A DNA stretch of 26,830 nucleotides, taken from positions 1 through 26,830 of the IMG/VR virus record IMGVR_UViG_3300048597_000649, one strand, 5' to 3'. The first letter of the stretch is position 1, and each line of letters opens with the position of its first letter. Shown piece by piece: positions 16,799 through 23,168 of the stretch. The DNA is from a virus. The translations under genes and the position numbers were made by a program. Below the pieces are notes generated by a model. The model made no database searches. It was given only the letters and a program-made list of their open reading frames with translations, and was not told the DNA's origin.

Positions 16799-17740
16799 TT
16801 ACGAGTTGAGGACACCTCGGAGACGGGCAGCGCCCGTGCCGAAGGTCGCCAGTCCGCAGTAGAACTCGATGCGAGTCCTGAGTGCGGGCTTGCTGTCCAG
16901 CTCGCCCAGGTCGGTGACCTGAACGCCGCCGTTGGTCAGGCCGGTCACGGCACCGTCGCTCTCGTCCGCGCCGTAACGCACGGCGTAGATCGAGGAGCAG
17001 ACGCTGGAGCCGCCCTGCGTCTCGGTCTGCGGCAGAATCTCGGTCTGAGATCCGACCGGCGAACCGATCAGCCCGGCGTGAACCAGCGGGATACCCTGAT
17101 AGGTCGGCTCCTGCTTGACACCAGCCGGTTCCACGTACTGGTTCTCACGCCGGAGGGCGGAGAGCAGCTTGCCGCGGATCGCCTTGTTCATGTAGAGCAC
17201 GTCCGGGTTGACCAGCGCGATCAGCTCGTCGAGCTTGTCGAGGAACGTCTGCCGGTCAGCGGAGGTGCTGCCGAGAACCGGGATGCCGTTGGTTCCCGCG
17301 TCGATGACCTGCGAGCCCGTCAGGCGCTTCTTCAGGCCATCGAAGCTGTTGGCATCCACACCCACGTCTCCGTTGAAAACGGTGTCCTGGAACTTCCGAA
17401 CGGCCGCCTTCACCTTCAGTGAGGTCTGGATCGCCCTCTGGTCGTTGATGTTGGAACGGGTCTGCTGGATGAAGCGATCGACATCAGCGTCGCCACCGAG
17501 GATCGCCAGCGTTTCCGTCGCCTGAACGATAGTGCCGGTGCTCTCCGTGTAGGAGCCGTTGACAGCTCGGAACGCCACTCCGGGGAGCGTCGCTTCCTTG
17601 TTGTAGGCGTAGGCGTTGCCCTCGATTTCGAGGAGAGGGATGCGGTCGAGGATGACCGACTCGTTGACGAATGCTTCGATGACGCCGCGCTGGAGATCAT
17701 TCTCCGACGCAACTGCTGCTTCTGCGAGTGATACAGCCAT
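16799..17740 (-). CDS. Major capsid protein (HK97 fold)
   Basis: This 313-aa protein starts at the ATG at 17740 just downstream of the scaffold gene. It begins MAVSLAEAAVASENDLQRGV and continues FVNESVILDRIPLLEIEGNAY, the N-arm typical of a common HK97-fold capsid family. Later come the spine helix region (DQRAIQTSLKVKAAVRKFQD), VNPDVLYMNKAIRGKLLSAL and the C-terminal LRTRIEFYCGLATFGTGAA, which are also characteristic. There is no protease gene or long N-terminal delta domain here; the separate scaffold gene upstream does that job. Size is normal for the family. It forms the icosahedral shell. Very secure. Confidence 0.93.
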   Translation of the reverse strand: MAVSLAEAAVASENDLQRGVIEAFVNESVILDRIPLLEIEGNAYAYNKEATLPGVAFRAVNGSYTESTGTIVQATETLAILGGDADVDRFIQQTRSNINDQRAIQTSLKVKAAVRKFQDTVFNGDVGVDANSFDGLKKRLTGSQVIDAGTNGIPVLGSTSADRQTFLDKLDELIALVNPDVLYMNKAIRGKLLSALRRENQYVEPAGVKQEPTYQGIPLVHAGLIGSPVGSQTEILPQTETQGGSSVCSSIYAVRYGADESDGAVTGLTNGGVQVTDLGELDSKPALRTRIEFYCGLATFGTGAARLRGVLNS

Positions 17741-17746
17741 GATGGG

Positions 17747-18349
17747 TTACTCCTTCTGTTTAGTCCCGGTCTGGGCGTATGCCTGCGACAGCCGCTGCTG
17801 CGGTGTCATCGGCTTGGTTTCGGTCTTGATCTCGGACTTGCCGTCCTCTTCGGTGCCCGTCACGTCGCGCTGACCGTTTCCCGGTGCCTTCAGATACGGC
17901 TCCTCCTTCAGGAGCGACTTGAATGCCCGCTCGACACTCGCTTCGTCGGCCTGGTCCTCTTCGGCGATCAGCTTGGACGCGAGATCGGGGTTTCGAATCC
18001 CCATCCGCGAAGCGACCGCTTTCACGGTTTCCGAACGCTTGGCCTGCTCGATGCCTGACTCCAGCTCGGTGACCTTCGCGTTGGCGGCTTCGAGTGCCTT
18101 CTCGGCACGGTCGGCCCGCTTGGTCTCCTTCGCCAGATCGTCATCGTTAGCGGTCGCGTCCTCCAGCTTCTGCTTGAGGTCGTCCAGCTCGGACTGAAGT
18201 TTGCGTTGGGCTTTCTCGCCCTCGGCAGCCTTGCGGCGGAGCTGGTCGGCTTCCTTCTTGTCGAGTGTCACGGTGTCTTCAGACCCACCGCCTCCGCCAT
18301 CATCGGCTTCGAACAGGGGCGCATACAACCGCGAGAACAGGGTGTTCAT
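17747..18349 (-). CDS. Capsid scaffold protein
   Basis: This 200-aa protein has an ATG at 18349 with an AGGAGAAG ribosome site. Residues about 28-105 form a long charged coiled coil (KEADQLRRKAAEGEKAQRKL... through ALEAANAKVTELESGIEQA). Residues about 108-150 are a helical module (VKAVASRMGIRNPDLASKLI, then ASVERAFKSLLKEEPYL), and the C-terminus is flexible and ends in a Lys-rich tail, often the capsid-binding part. Composition, coiled coil and position between portal and major capsid identify a scaffold (GP20/DUF4355-like) that guides procapsid assembly and leaves before DNA entry. Confidence 0.88.
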   Translation of the reverse strand: MNTLFSRLYAPLFEADDGGGGGSEDTVTLDKKEADQLRRKAAEGEKAQRKLQSELDDLKQKLEDATANDDDLAKETKRADRAEKALEAANAKVTELESGIEQAKRSETVKAVASRMGIRNPDLASKLIAEEDQADEASVERAFKSLLKEEPYLKAPGNGQRDVTGTEEDGKSEIKTETKPMTPQQRLSQAYAQTGTKQKE

Positions 18350-18383
18350 TCACTTCTCCTTCTGTAGCCGGAGGTTGTTTTCA

Positions 18384-18478
18384 CCCGCACCACGCGGGCG
18401 GCCTATCCGGTCTGGCCTTGTGCCTATGGGTCTCTCGGCAAAGAGGGCGACGTGGTTTATTTCCCGCTACAACGCGGG
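18384..18478 (-). other. Portal-scaffold gap with two short like stems
   Basis: The 117-nt gap between portal and scaffold genes holds two 5-bp stems with the same arms, CCCGC and GCGGG: 18463-18478, which contains the portal stop codon in its loop, and 18384-18398. No U-runs follow. They may modulate the portal/scaffold ratio, but the evidence is weak. Confidence 0.3.
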
Positions 18479-20008
18479 CGGCTCGTCGCCTGAGCCCGAA
18501 CCGGGAAGGTTCAGTTCTGGCACCGACAAGTCAATCGCCGGCATTGGATCGGGCCTGTTGGCTGCGATCCGGTCAAGTTCTTCCTGTACCTGGTCGTCTG
18601 ACCAAGAGGGATGAAGTTCGCGCACTGCGGTCTCGGTTGACTCGATCTCGGCGGCCACGAGTACCGAGTGGCGCTGGGCGGACTCCATCGGGTCTTGCGG
18701 CAGGGGATCGGTGCGTTCGAAGCTCGGCGGCTCACCCGCGGCAGTCCACGAAACGCCGAACCCGCCCATCGTCGTAGGCAGGGCGTCGAGGAGCTGGGCC
18801 ATCAGGAGCATCCTGGGGATCGCTCCGTCCCAGTATTGGCCCTTGCCGTGGGCGGCAGATGTGGTCGGGATCAGGCGGACCCGAAGCGCGGTGCCAGTTT
18901 CGGCTGCGCCTTCCTGCCCGGTGTAGGAGCCGACGAACTGCGGGGTGATTCCGGCGCGGGTGAGTGCGGAGGTCACGAGGTCGCGCTTGTACTCGACCAG
19001 TGCCTGGGCGTCGAAGCTGTACTCCAGCACCTTGTACGGCCCGCTGTCCTTGCCGTCGAGGGAGGTATCCATATCGTCGGCAGCGAAGACATCTTCGGAG
19101 GCGTCGAAGGTCGGGCGGTGGACCACGGATCTTGAGCCGTCGCCGTTGTCTACGGTTTCGACCCTGGGCTTCAGGAGGTTGCGAGGAACGACCACGCGCT
19201 TCTTCAGCGTGAGCCGGGCATTCTCGTGCCCGATGGTCACGGCCTCGTTCAGCGCCAGCAGATAGTCCTCGATGGCGCGATAGTCCGAGATACCGAGGCG
19301 GCGGTTCCTGCCGAGCTTGTTGGCGATCCGGCCGCAGAGCATCCCCGGCAGGCCGTGCTCCCAAACCTCTCCGAGGTCTTCGGTCTCGGGGTGAGAGCCC
19401 AGATCAACGCGGTTGCCGACCCGTTCACTGGTCCCGCGGTAAAGCAGGTTTTGAACCAGCCCTTCGGAGTGAACCTCGAAGTGCCGCCAGACGGTTCTCT
19501 CCTCGCCCTCTGCGGTGTCGGGCCCGAGAAACTCCGAGACGAAAGCAGCGGCGACCAGACGGTTACCGATCCAGTGCGGCACCACCAGCTCTCGGGAGTG
19601 GAACTCGATCAGCGGGTGATCGGAGACGGAGCGGTTGGCGTAGATCCGCCACCACACTTCGCCCTCTGAGGAGCAAAGGGTCTCGCCCCAGCGAAGCTCT
19701 GCCGCCATGTCAGAGTCTTCGAGCAGCGTCTCGAGAGCGTCAGTGTCGGCCTCGTCTGCCGGTTCGATGTGCGGCGACTCACCGAACAGCAGCGAAGCGT
19801 ACGCCTCGCTGATCTTCTCGGGCAGCGGGTCCACGAGGTAGCCGCGATCCATCTCCCAGTCAGCGACGTTCTTCAGGTGCTCTTTGTCGGCTTCGCGGAA
19901 CGCGGCCCACTTGAGAACCTGCTTGACGTTCTTTCGCTCGTCGAGCAGCGGCCATGTCTGGCCTGTCTTCTCGATCCTGCGAATAAGTAGTTTGGCGGTT
20001 TCTTCCAT
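18467..20008 (-). CDS. Portal protein
   Basis: This 513-aa protein shares one base with the terminase stop (TGATG at 20010-20006). The pattern is that of SPP1 gp6-like portals: helical N-terminus (KHLKN-like region, DPLPEKISEAYASLLFGESPHIE), a wing with ETLCSSEGEVWWRIYAN and PLIEFHSRELVVPHW, then IEDYLLALNEAVTIGHENARL near residue 250, and the conserved C-terminal YSFDAQALVEYKRDLVTSALTRAGITPQFVGS. The last 40 residues are Pro/Asp/Gly-rich. Twelve copies form the ring at one vertex through which DNA enters. Family and order are fully consistent. Confidence 0.9.
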   Translation of the reverse strand: MEETAKLLIRRIEKTGQTWPLLDERKNVKQVLKWAAFREADKEHLKNVADWEMDRGYLVDPLPEKISEAYASLLFGESPHIEPADEADTDALETLLEDSDMAAELRWGETLCSSEGEVWWRIYANRSVSDHPLIEFHSRELVVPHWIGNRLVAAAFVSEFLGPDTAEGEERTVWRHFEVHSEGLVQNLLYRGTSERVGNRVDLGSHPETEDLGEVWEHGLPGMLCGRIANKLGRNRRLGISDYRAIEDYLLALNEAVTIGHENARLTLKKRVVVPRNLLKPRVETVDNGDGSRSVVHRPTFDASEDVFAADDMDTSLDGKDSGPYKVLEYSFDAQALVEYKRDLVTSALTRAGITPQFVGSYTGQEGAAETGTALRVRLIPTTSAAHGKGQYWDGAIPRMLLMAQLLDALPTTMGGFGVSWTAAGEPPSFERTDPLPQDPMESAQRHSVLVAAEIESTETAVRELHPSWSDDQVQEELDRIAANRPDPMPAIDLSVPELNLPGSGSGDEPPAL

Positions 20009-22281
20009 CAGCTCCTCGATCTTGCGGCTATCGGTGCGACACCCGCGATCAGCGCGTCGGGGCCGTGGTCATCGCCCTTCTCAACCTTCTGGGCATCGGC
20101 GTCTTTCCAGTGAAGCCCGCGCAATTGCTCCAAGAGGACGGAACACCGGGGGGATATGGCGATCACCTGAGTTGTCTCTCCGGCTGCGGTTCGCTCAAAG
20201 AGTCGGCGGAGGTAGTTGATCGTTTCGACCTTGTACTTTGAGAACGGAATCTTCATCGTGCGGAGGTCCGGGTGCGTGCGTCGAGCCGCGGCAATGAAGG
20301 TGCGCTGGGACTGGACCCCGGCGGCGTCGTAATTGCTCTGCGATACAGGCCAGCCGGTAGCATCAGCCATGCGGAGCATCTTGGCTGCCGAGACTCCCGG
20401 CTCCTCTTTACTCAGCGGCAGCTCGTCCGTGACGTAAACCCCGCCACGCTCCAGCGGCCAGATGGTCAGGGCGTGAGTGCTCTCGCCCCAGTCGATGCCC
20501 AGCTCAATCGAGCCGCCAGCGGGTTCAGGCGGGTTGCCGTCGAGCAGGCGTCCGAGCGATTCGGCGGCATCGATGCCTTCCTGGTCGTAGACCCACTCGC
20601 CGGAGCCGCGGGCGTTCCAGTCTCCGTCCCTAAGTTGCGCGACTGTCTGTGAGTCGAGCTGCGAGAGCGCGGCGAGATATTCGTCCTGGTCGAGTCCCGG
20701 GTTATCGGCCAGCCGGGCCGGGATAAAGATGCGTTTGGACCCGTCGCCGTCCTTGTCAATGAAACGACGCTTGACCCAGACGTGGCCCTTGCCGCCGGGG
20801 TTTGATGCTGATCGCATCCGGGGCGGCACAGGGGAAGTCTCCGAGGAACGCAGCCGTGAGAAGAGGTAGCGGTACTGGTCTTCCTCGAAGTGGGTCAGCT
20901 CGTCGAAGCCACAGTTTGACGATACAATCCCCCCATATGAAACGTAATGAGATCCACCGGCCACAGTTAGATCCGCAACTTCCGCCTCACCCGCTGGGGC
21001 CATACCTGCCTGGGCGAGGTGGTAGACCTCGGAAATATCCAGAGGAGCAGACGTGTAGGGGTGGGGCAGCTCTCCTACATCCAGACGGTTACGCCCACGA
21101 ATACTCGCCGGATCATCCGGCTGCGAGTGGAGCCGGTCGAGTCCGGCAGCATCGCCTTGTGTTCGAGTGTTACCTAGGCCGGCTGCTGACCTCTGAAGAG
21201 ATCGTCCACCATCGGAACCGGAACAAGATTGATAACCAGTACGAGAATCTGGAGCTTCACACTCGGGACACCCATGGCCTGGAGCATGGTCCCGAGACTC
21301 GGGAGCGTTCGACTGCCGCCTTGACCGAGGATCAGGTCCGAAAAGCACTAGAGGGACGGACCACGCTGGAGGCAAGTCGCCTGCTAAACGTGAACCATCA
21401 AACCCTGCGGAACCGCTTTGCGGGTCTGATCTCAAAGAGGCGCTCGCCGGGTTCGGAGTTCGATCCTGATTTCGTCGAACGGCTGCGTACCCTTGCGGCT
21501 GACCCAACGGTGAGCACCCGCAGGGCGGCGGCGGTGCTGAATTGTGCTCAGGCGACGATGCGAGAGTGCCGCCGCATCCATGGCATTCAGTGGGTATCAG
21601 CTCCGCTGGGCAGACCCAGCCGGAAGGCGTAAGCAGCCGATGGGTCTCGCTGACCACTGAATAGCCGGTCTCGGTCGAAACCTTCACCACCGGCTTGACG
21701 CCGGGTCGGTGGGTGCGGGTGACGGGCCGCGGCCCTTCGAGGGTCGCCACAAGATCGCCAGCCTGAATGCCGCGGATTGGTCGCCAATCGCCGCTGGCCA
21801 TCAACACCGGAGTGTCAATCGCAACGCAGAAGTCGTACTCCGCGCCCTGGTAGTCGAAGTGACTGTCCTTGCGCTGGAGGTGGCCGAACTCCAGAATCGC
21901 ACCTGACGGGAAGCTCCAGCGGTGCTTCTGGTCGTTCCATGTGGCTTTCCCGGTAAGCCACTGCTTGGAGCGGTCGATTAGGCCACCGGCCTGAGATAGC
22001 TGAGGAAAGTTCTTTCGCAGTAGAAGGGCTTTGTAGCCGGGGATGTCGGCGTACTGAAGCGCAGCGCGGAGGAGTGCGTCTGACTTCCCGCCACCGGCTG
22101 CGCCTCCGTAGAGGGCTTCGAGGTGAGGCAAGGCAAGGAAGGCTCCCTGCGGGGGTGAGATCGGATAGTCCGGCCAGTACGGGCTCGGGCGGATTGGAAC
22201 CCTAGGTAGCGTCGGCTTCCGAGAGGATCTTGGCAACACTCTTTTGGAACTCGTCTTCGGTCGGGATGTGAGCGTGCTCAA
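20008..22281 (-). CDS. Terminase large subunit containing an intein
   Basis: This is a 757-codon frame encoding about 452 residues of terminase plus a 305-residue intein (residues 152-456). Walker A is GGAAGGGKSD (59-68). The Walker B/catalytic Glu segment becomes FCGFDELTHF only after the intein is removed, joining residue 151 to Cys457. The nuclease half has RDGDWNARG (551-559), the first catalytic Asp in ELGIDWGES (Asp597) and a late acidic HGPDALIAG (Asp741-742 region). It packages DNA using ATP and cuts the concatemer. The frame's outermost start is a TTG at 22281, overlapping the small terminase by 80 nt; a GTG at 22239 is equally plausible. The stop overlaps the portal start. Without splicing the ATPase site would be broken. 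Confidence 0.92.
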   Translation of the reverse strand: MSTLTSRPKTSSKRVLPRSSRKPTLPRVPIRPSPYWPDYPISPPQGAFLALPHLEALYGGAAGGGKSDALLRAALQYADIPGYKALLLRKNFPQLSQAGGLIDRSKQWLTGKATWNDQKHRWSFPSGAILEFGHLQRKDSHFDYQGAEYDFCVAIDTPVLMASGDWRPIRGIQAGDLVATLEGPRPVTRTHRPGVKPVVKVSTETGYSVVSETHRLLTPSGWVCPAELIPTECHGCGGTLASSPEHNSAPPPPCGCSPLGQPQGYAAVRRNQDRTPNPASASLRSDPQSGSAGFDGSRLAGDLPPAWSVPLVLFGPDPRSRRQSNAPESRDHAPGHGCPECEAPDSRTGYQSCSGSDGGRSLQRSAAGLGNTRTQGDAAGLDRLHSQPDDPASIRGRNRLDVGELPHPYTSAPLDISEVYHLAQAGMAPAGEAEVADLTVAGGSHYVSYGGIVSSNCGFDELTHFEEDQYRYLFSRLRSSETSPVPPRMRSASNPGGKGHVWVKRRFIDKDGDGSKRIFIPARLADNPGLDQDEYLAALSQLDSQTVAQLRDGDWNARGSGEWVYDQEGIDAAESLGRLLDGNPPEPAGGSIELGIDWGESTHALTIWPLERGGVYVTDELPLSKEEPGVSAAKMLRMADATGWPVSQSNYDAAGVQSQRTFIAAARRTHPDLRTMKIPFSKYKVETINYLRRLFERTAAGETTQVIAISPRCSVLLEQLRGLHWKDADAQKVEKGDDHGPDALIAGVAPIAARSRS
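20923..20928 (+). promoter_or_regulatory. Candidate -10 box for a leaderless HNH transcript
   Basis: TACAAT lies on the plus strand with its last base 8 nt before the A of the HNH start codon at 20937. This is the spacing expected if transcription begins at or next to the ATG. No Shine-Dalgarno is visible, only a run of C. No proper -35 is seen; TTGAC at 20916 is too close. Leaderless mRNAs with TANNNT boxes are common in actinobacteria. Confidence 0.4.
20937..21632 (+). CDS. HNH homing endonuclease encoded antisense inside the terminase intein
   Basis: This 231-aa protein is the only convincing plus-strand gene. I place the start at the ATG at 20937 (MKRNEIHRPQ), 23 nt inside the intein; the frame is open upstream to 20802, but that part only mirrors terminase. 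Residues about 70-117 form an HNH_3-type domain: QHRLVFECYLGRLLTSEEIV, HHRNRNKIDN (His91, His92) and YENLELHTRDTHGLEH. Residues 127-162 (ALTEDQVRKALEG, ASRLLNVNHQTLRNRF) and about 180-215 (TRRAAAVLNCAQATMRECRR) look like two helix-turn-helix DNA-binding units, usual for homing enzymes. The first ~45 residues are Pro-rich and lie opposite the intein's C-terminal splicing domain. It probably cuts intein-less terminase alleles and spreads the intein. Catalytic activity is inferred. Confidence 0.88.
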   Translation: MKRNEIHRPQLDPQLPPHPLGPYLPGRGGRPRKYPEEQTCRGGAALLHPDGYAHEYSPDHPAASGAGRVRQHRLVFECYLGRLLTSEEIVHHRNRNKIDNQYENLELHTRDTHGLEHGPETRERSTAALTEDQVRKALEGRTTLEASRLLNVNHQTLRNRFAGLISKRRSPGSEFDPDFVERLRTLAADPTVSTRRAAAVLNCAQATMRECRRIHGIQWVSAPLGRPSRKA

Positions 22282-22648
22282 GCGGTCCTCCTTCTGGCCC
22301 GCTGATCTCCGAGACCTGCTTCGGCTTGCCGTAGGCGCGGTCGTTTAGCGCCTCGACGGCTCGCAGGCGGATCGCGTAGTCGGGCACCTCTCGCCCGTTC
22401 TCGATGCGGGTTGCCTTCGTCGCTTCGCGGTAGACGGCGATCACGTCCTCAATCTCGTCCTCGATGCGTTCGCGGAGTACGTCGATGACGCGGGGCTTCT
22501 TCGGGCGGCCGCCGAGATGCTGGCCAGTTTGAAACTTGGTCCTACTACGTGTTTCTTGGTCCGCATGTGCGAGGCAAACGTCTCGATCCTTTAGGGCAGC
22601 CGCTCGGCAGGGCTTGCCCTTCTTTGTAGTGGCGGAACACGGATTCAT
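22202..22648 (-). CDS. Terminase small subunit
   Basis: This 148-aa protein starts at the ATG at 22648 (AGGAC five bases upstream); the frame continues to 22693, but that would overlap the previous gene. The N-terminus carries a Cys/His cluster (Cys4, Cys14, Cys25, His28 in CSATTKKGKPC and VCLAH) seen in some small terminases. It is followed by HLGGRPKKPRVIDVLRERIE, a helical middle and LRAVEALNDRAYGKPKQVSE with SGPEGGPLE near the end, a frequent small-terminase ending. It recognises phage DNA and hands it to the large subunit, whose gene overlaps its 3' end. The location fits. Confidence 0.85.
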   Translation of the reverse strand: MNPCSATTKKGKPCRAAALKDRDVCLAHADQETRSRTKFQTGQHLGGRPKKPRVIDVLRERIEDEIEDVIAVYREATKATRIENGREVPDYAIRLRAVEALNDRAYGKPKQVSEISGPEGGPLEHAHIPTEDEFQKSVAKILSEADAT

Positions 22649-22656
22649 GGAATGTC

Positions 22657-22950
22657 CTAGTAAGCCATCCGGGCTCGCTTGAGGGCCGAACACTTTTCCT
22701 TCAGGACGACGGTCATGTTCGGTTTTGCGATTCGCTCGAAGTCGCCAACCTGAACCAGCGCGACCACCTCTGAAGGCCGAAACGCCATGCGGGGGCCGTT
22801 GCCGGGTTCCCGCTGCGGGTCTTCGAGGTAGAAGAACTCAGTGAAATCTCGAAGGCCCGATATCTCGCTCACGATGTCGTGCGGAGCGCGATCCGGGACG
22901 AATGACGTGTGGCCGCCGCGAAGCTGAATGATTGTGCCGACTTTGGACAT
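22657..22950 (-). CDS. Small hypothetical protein before the terminase genes
   Basis: This 97-aa protein has a clear AAGGAGAA ribosome site before the ATG at 22950 and starts the packaging/structural gene run. It begins MSKVGTIIQLRGGHTSFVPD and includes a strand-rich part, FTEFFYLEDPQREPGNGPRM then EVVALVQVGDFERI, ending in a basic tail (EKCSALKRARMAY). I do not recognise the family and see no DNA-binding motif. Being first after the structured gap, it could be regulatory or packaging-linked, but the sequence does not show it. Confidence 0.75.
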   Translation of the reverse strand: MSKVGTIIQLRGGHTSFVPDRAPHDIVSEISGLRDFTEFFYLEDPQREPGNGPRMAFRPSEVVALVQVGDFERIAKPNMTVVLKEKCSALKRARMAY

Positions 22951-23056
22951 GGGTTCTCCTTGTGGGTGGGTTGGGGCAGTAGCAGGCTCGGGTACCGCCC
23001 CCGATTCTCGGCCGCATGAGAGCCGCGACTTACTTTCTGTCCCGCCTGCGGTGAAG

Positions 23057-23090
23057 CTTGGCCCGCATGTCAGCTATGACACGGGCCAAG
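23057..23090. repeat. Long hairpin, 9 bp plus 5 bp with a 2-nt bulge
   Basis: The arms CTTGGCCCG (23057-23065) and CGGGCCAAG (23082-23090) pair perfectly. Inside, TGTCA and TGACA pair around a GCTA loop, with CA bulged on the plus-strand left side. This is the most stable of the three hairpins. Neither strand has a U-run after it, so a simple terminator is not favoured. Confidence 0.7.
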
Positions 23091-23095
23091 AGTGA

Positions 23096-23119
23096 AGCCT
23101 GGTCGCTCAGACCCAGGCT
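23096..23119. repeat. 7-bp stem-loop
   Basis: AGCCTGG (23096-23102) pairs with CCAGGCT (23113-23119) around a 10-nt loop. It sits 5 nt from the neighbouring long hairpin. Confidence 0.55.
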
Positions 23120-23126
23120 CGTAAAA

Positions 23127-23168
23127 GTGGCTGCCAGCTAGAACGGGAGAGTTCAGGTGGCTGGCAGC
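23127..23168. repeat. 9-bp stem-loop overlapping a 12-nt direct repeat
   Basis: GCTGCCAGC (23130-23138) pairs with GCTGGCAGC (23160-23168). The 21-nt loop contains a further GAAC/GTTC pairing (23141-23144, 23151-23154). The same arms also make a near-direct repeat, GTGGCTGCCAGC and GTGGCTGGCAGC (one mismatch, 30 nt apart), so this could be either an RNA hairpin or a pair of protein-binding sites. Confidence 0.6.

Larger units (their letters stand above)
20914..21828 (-). other. Intein in terminase (Walker B site), no in-frame endonuclease
   Basis: This 305-residue intein runs from Cys152 (codon 21828-21826) to Asn456 (20916-20914), followed by Cys+1. Block A reads CVAIDTPVLMASGDWRPIRG with AGDLVATLEG. 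Block B reads VSTETGYSVVSETHRLLTPSGW (S-x-x-H at 211-214). Block F reads EVADLTVAGGSHYV (Asp437, His445) and block G is GIVSSN|C, with Ser instead of the usual penultimate His. Residues about 233-404 match no dodecapeptide or in-frame HNH endonuclease and are rich in Pro, Ser, Gly, Arg and Ala. This stretch is antisense to an HNH gene. The splicing domains alone total about 133 residues, mini-intein size. Boundaries are secure because the flanks join into a continuous terminase motif. Confidence 0.92.

Noticed and set aside
16313-17422. 369-codon plus-strand frame with Pro/Val/Ser-rich repeats
   Set aside because: It is the antisense of collagen repeats and capsid gene; the repeat is explained by the Gly-x-y units.
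20916-20920. TTGAC as a -35 box for the HNH gene
   Set aside because: Only 2 nt separate it from the TACAAT box, far short of about 17 nt.
20802-20936. Upstream extension of the HNH frame (45 codons)
   Set aside because: It lies opposite conserved terminase sequence, matches no endonuclease N-terminus, and the ATG at 20937 falls just inside the intein boundary with a plausible -10 box.
21724-21735. Perfect 12-bp palindrome GGGCCGCGGCCC downstream of the HNH stop
   Set aside because: No loop or U-run, so not a usable terminator; it lies in the intein N-domain coding sequence and can be chance at this GC content.
23057-23090. Rho-independent terminator or tRNA-like element
   Set aside because: No U-run on either strand and no tRNA arm pattern, so kept as an unexplained hairpin.
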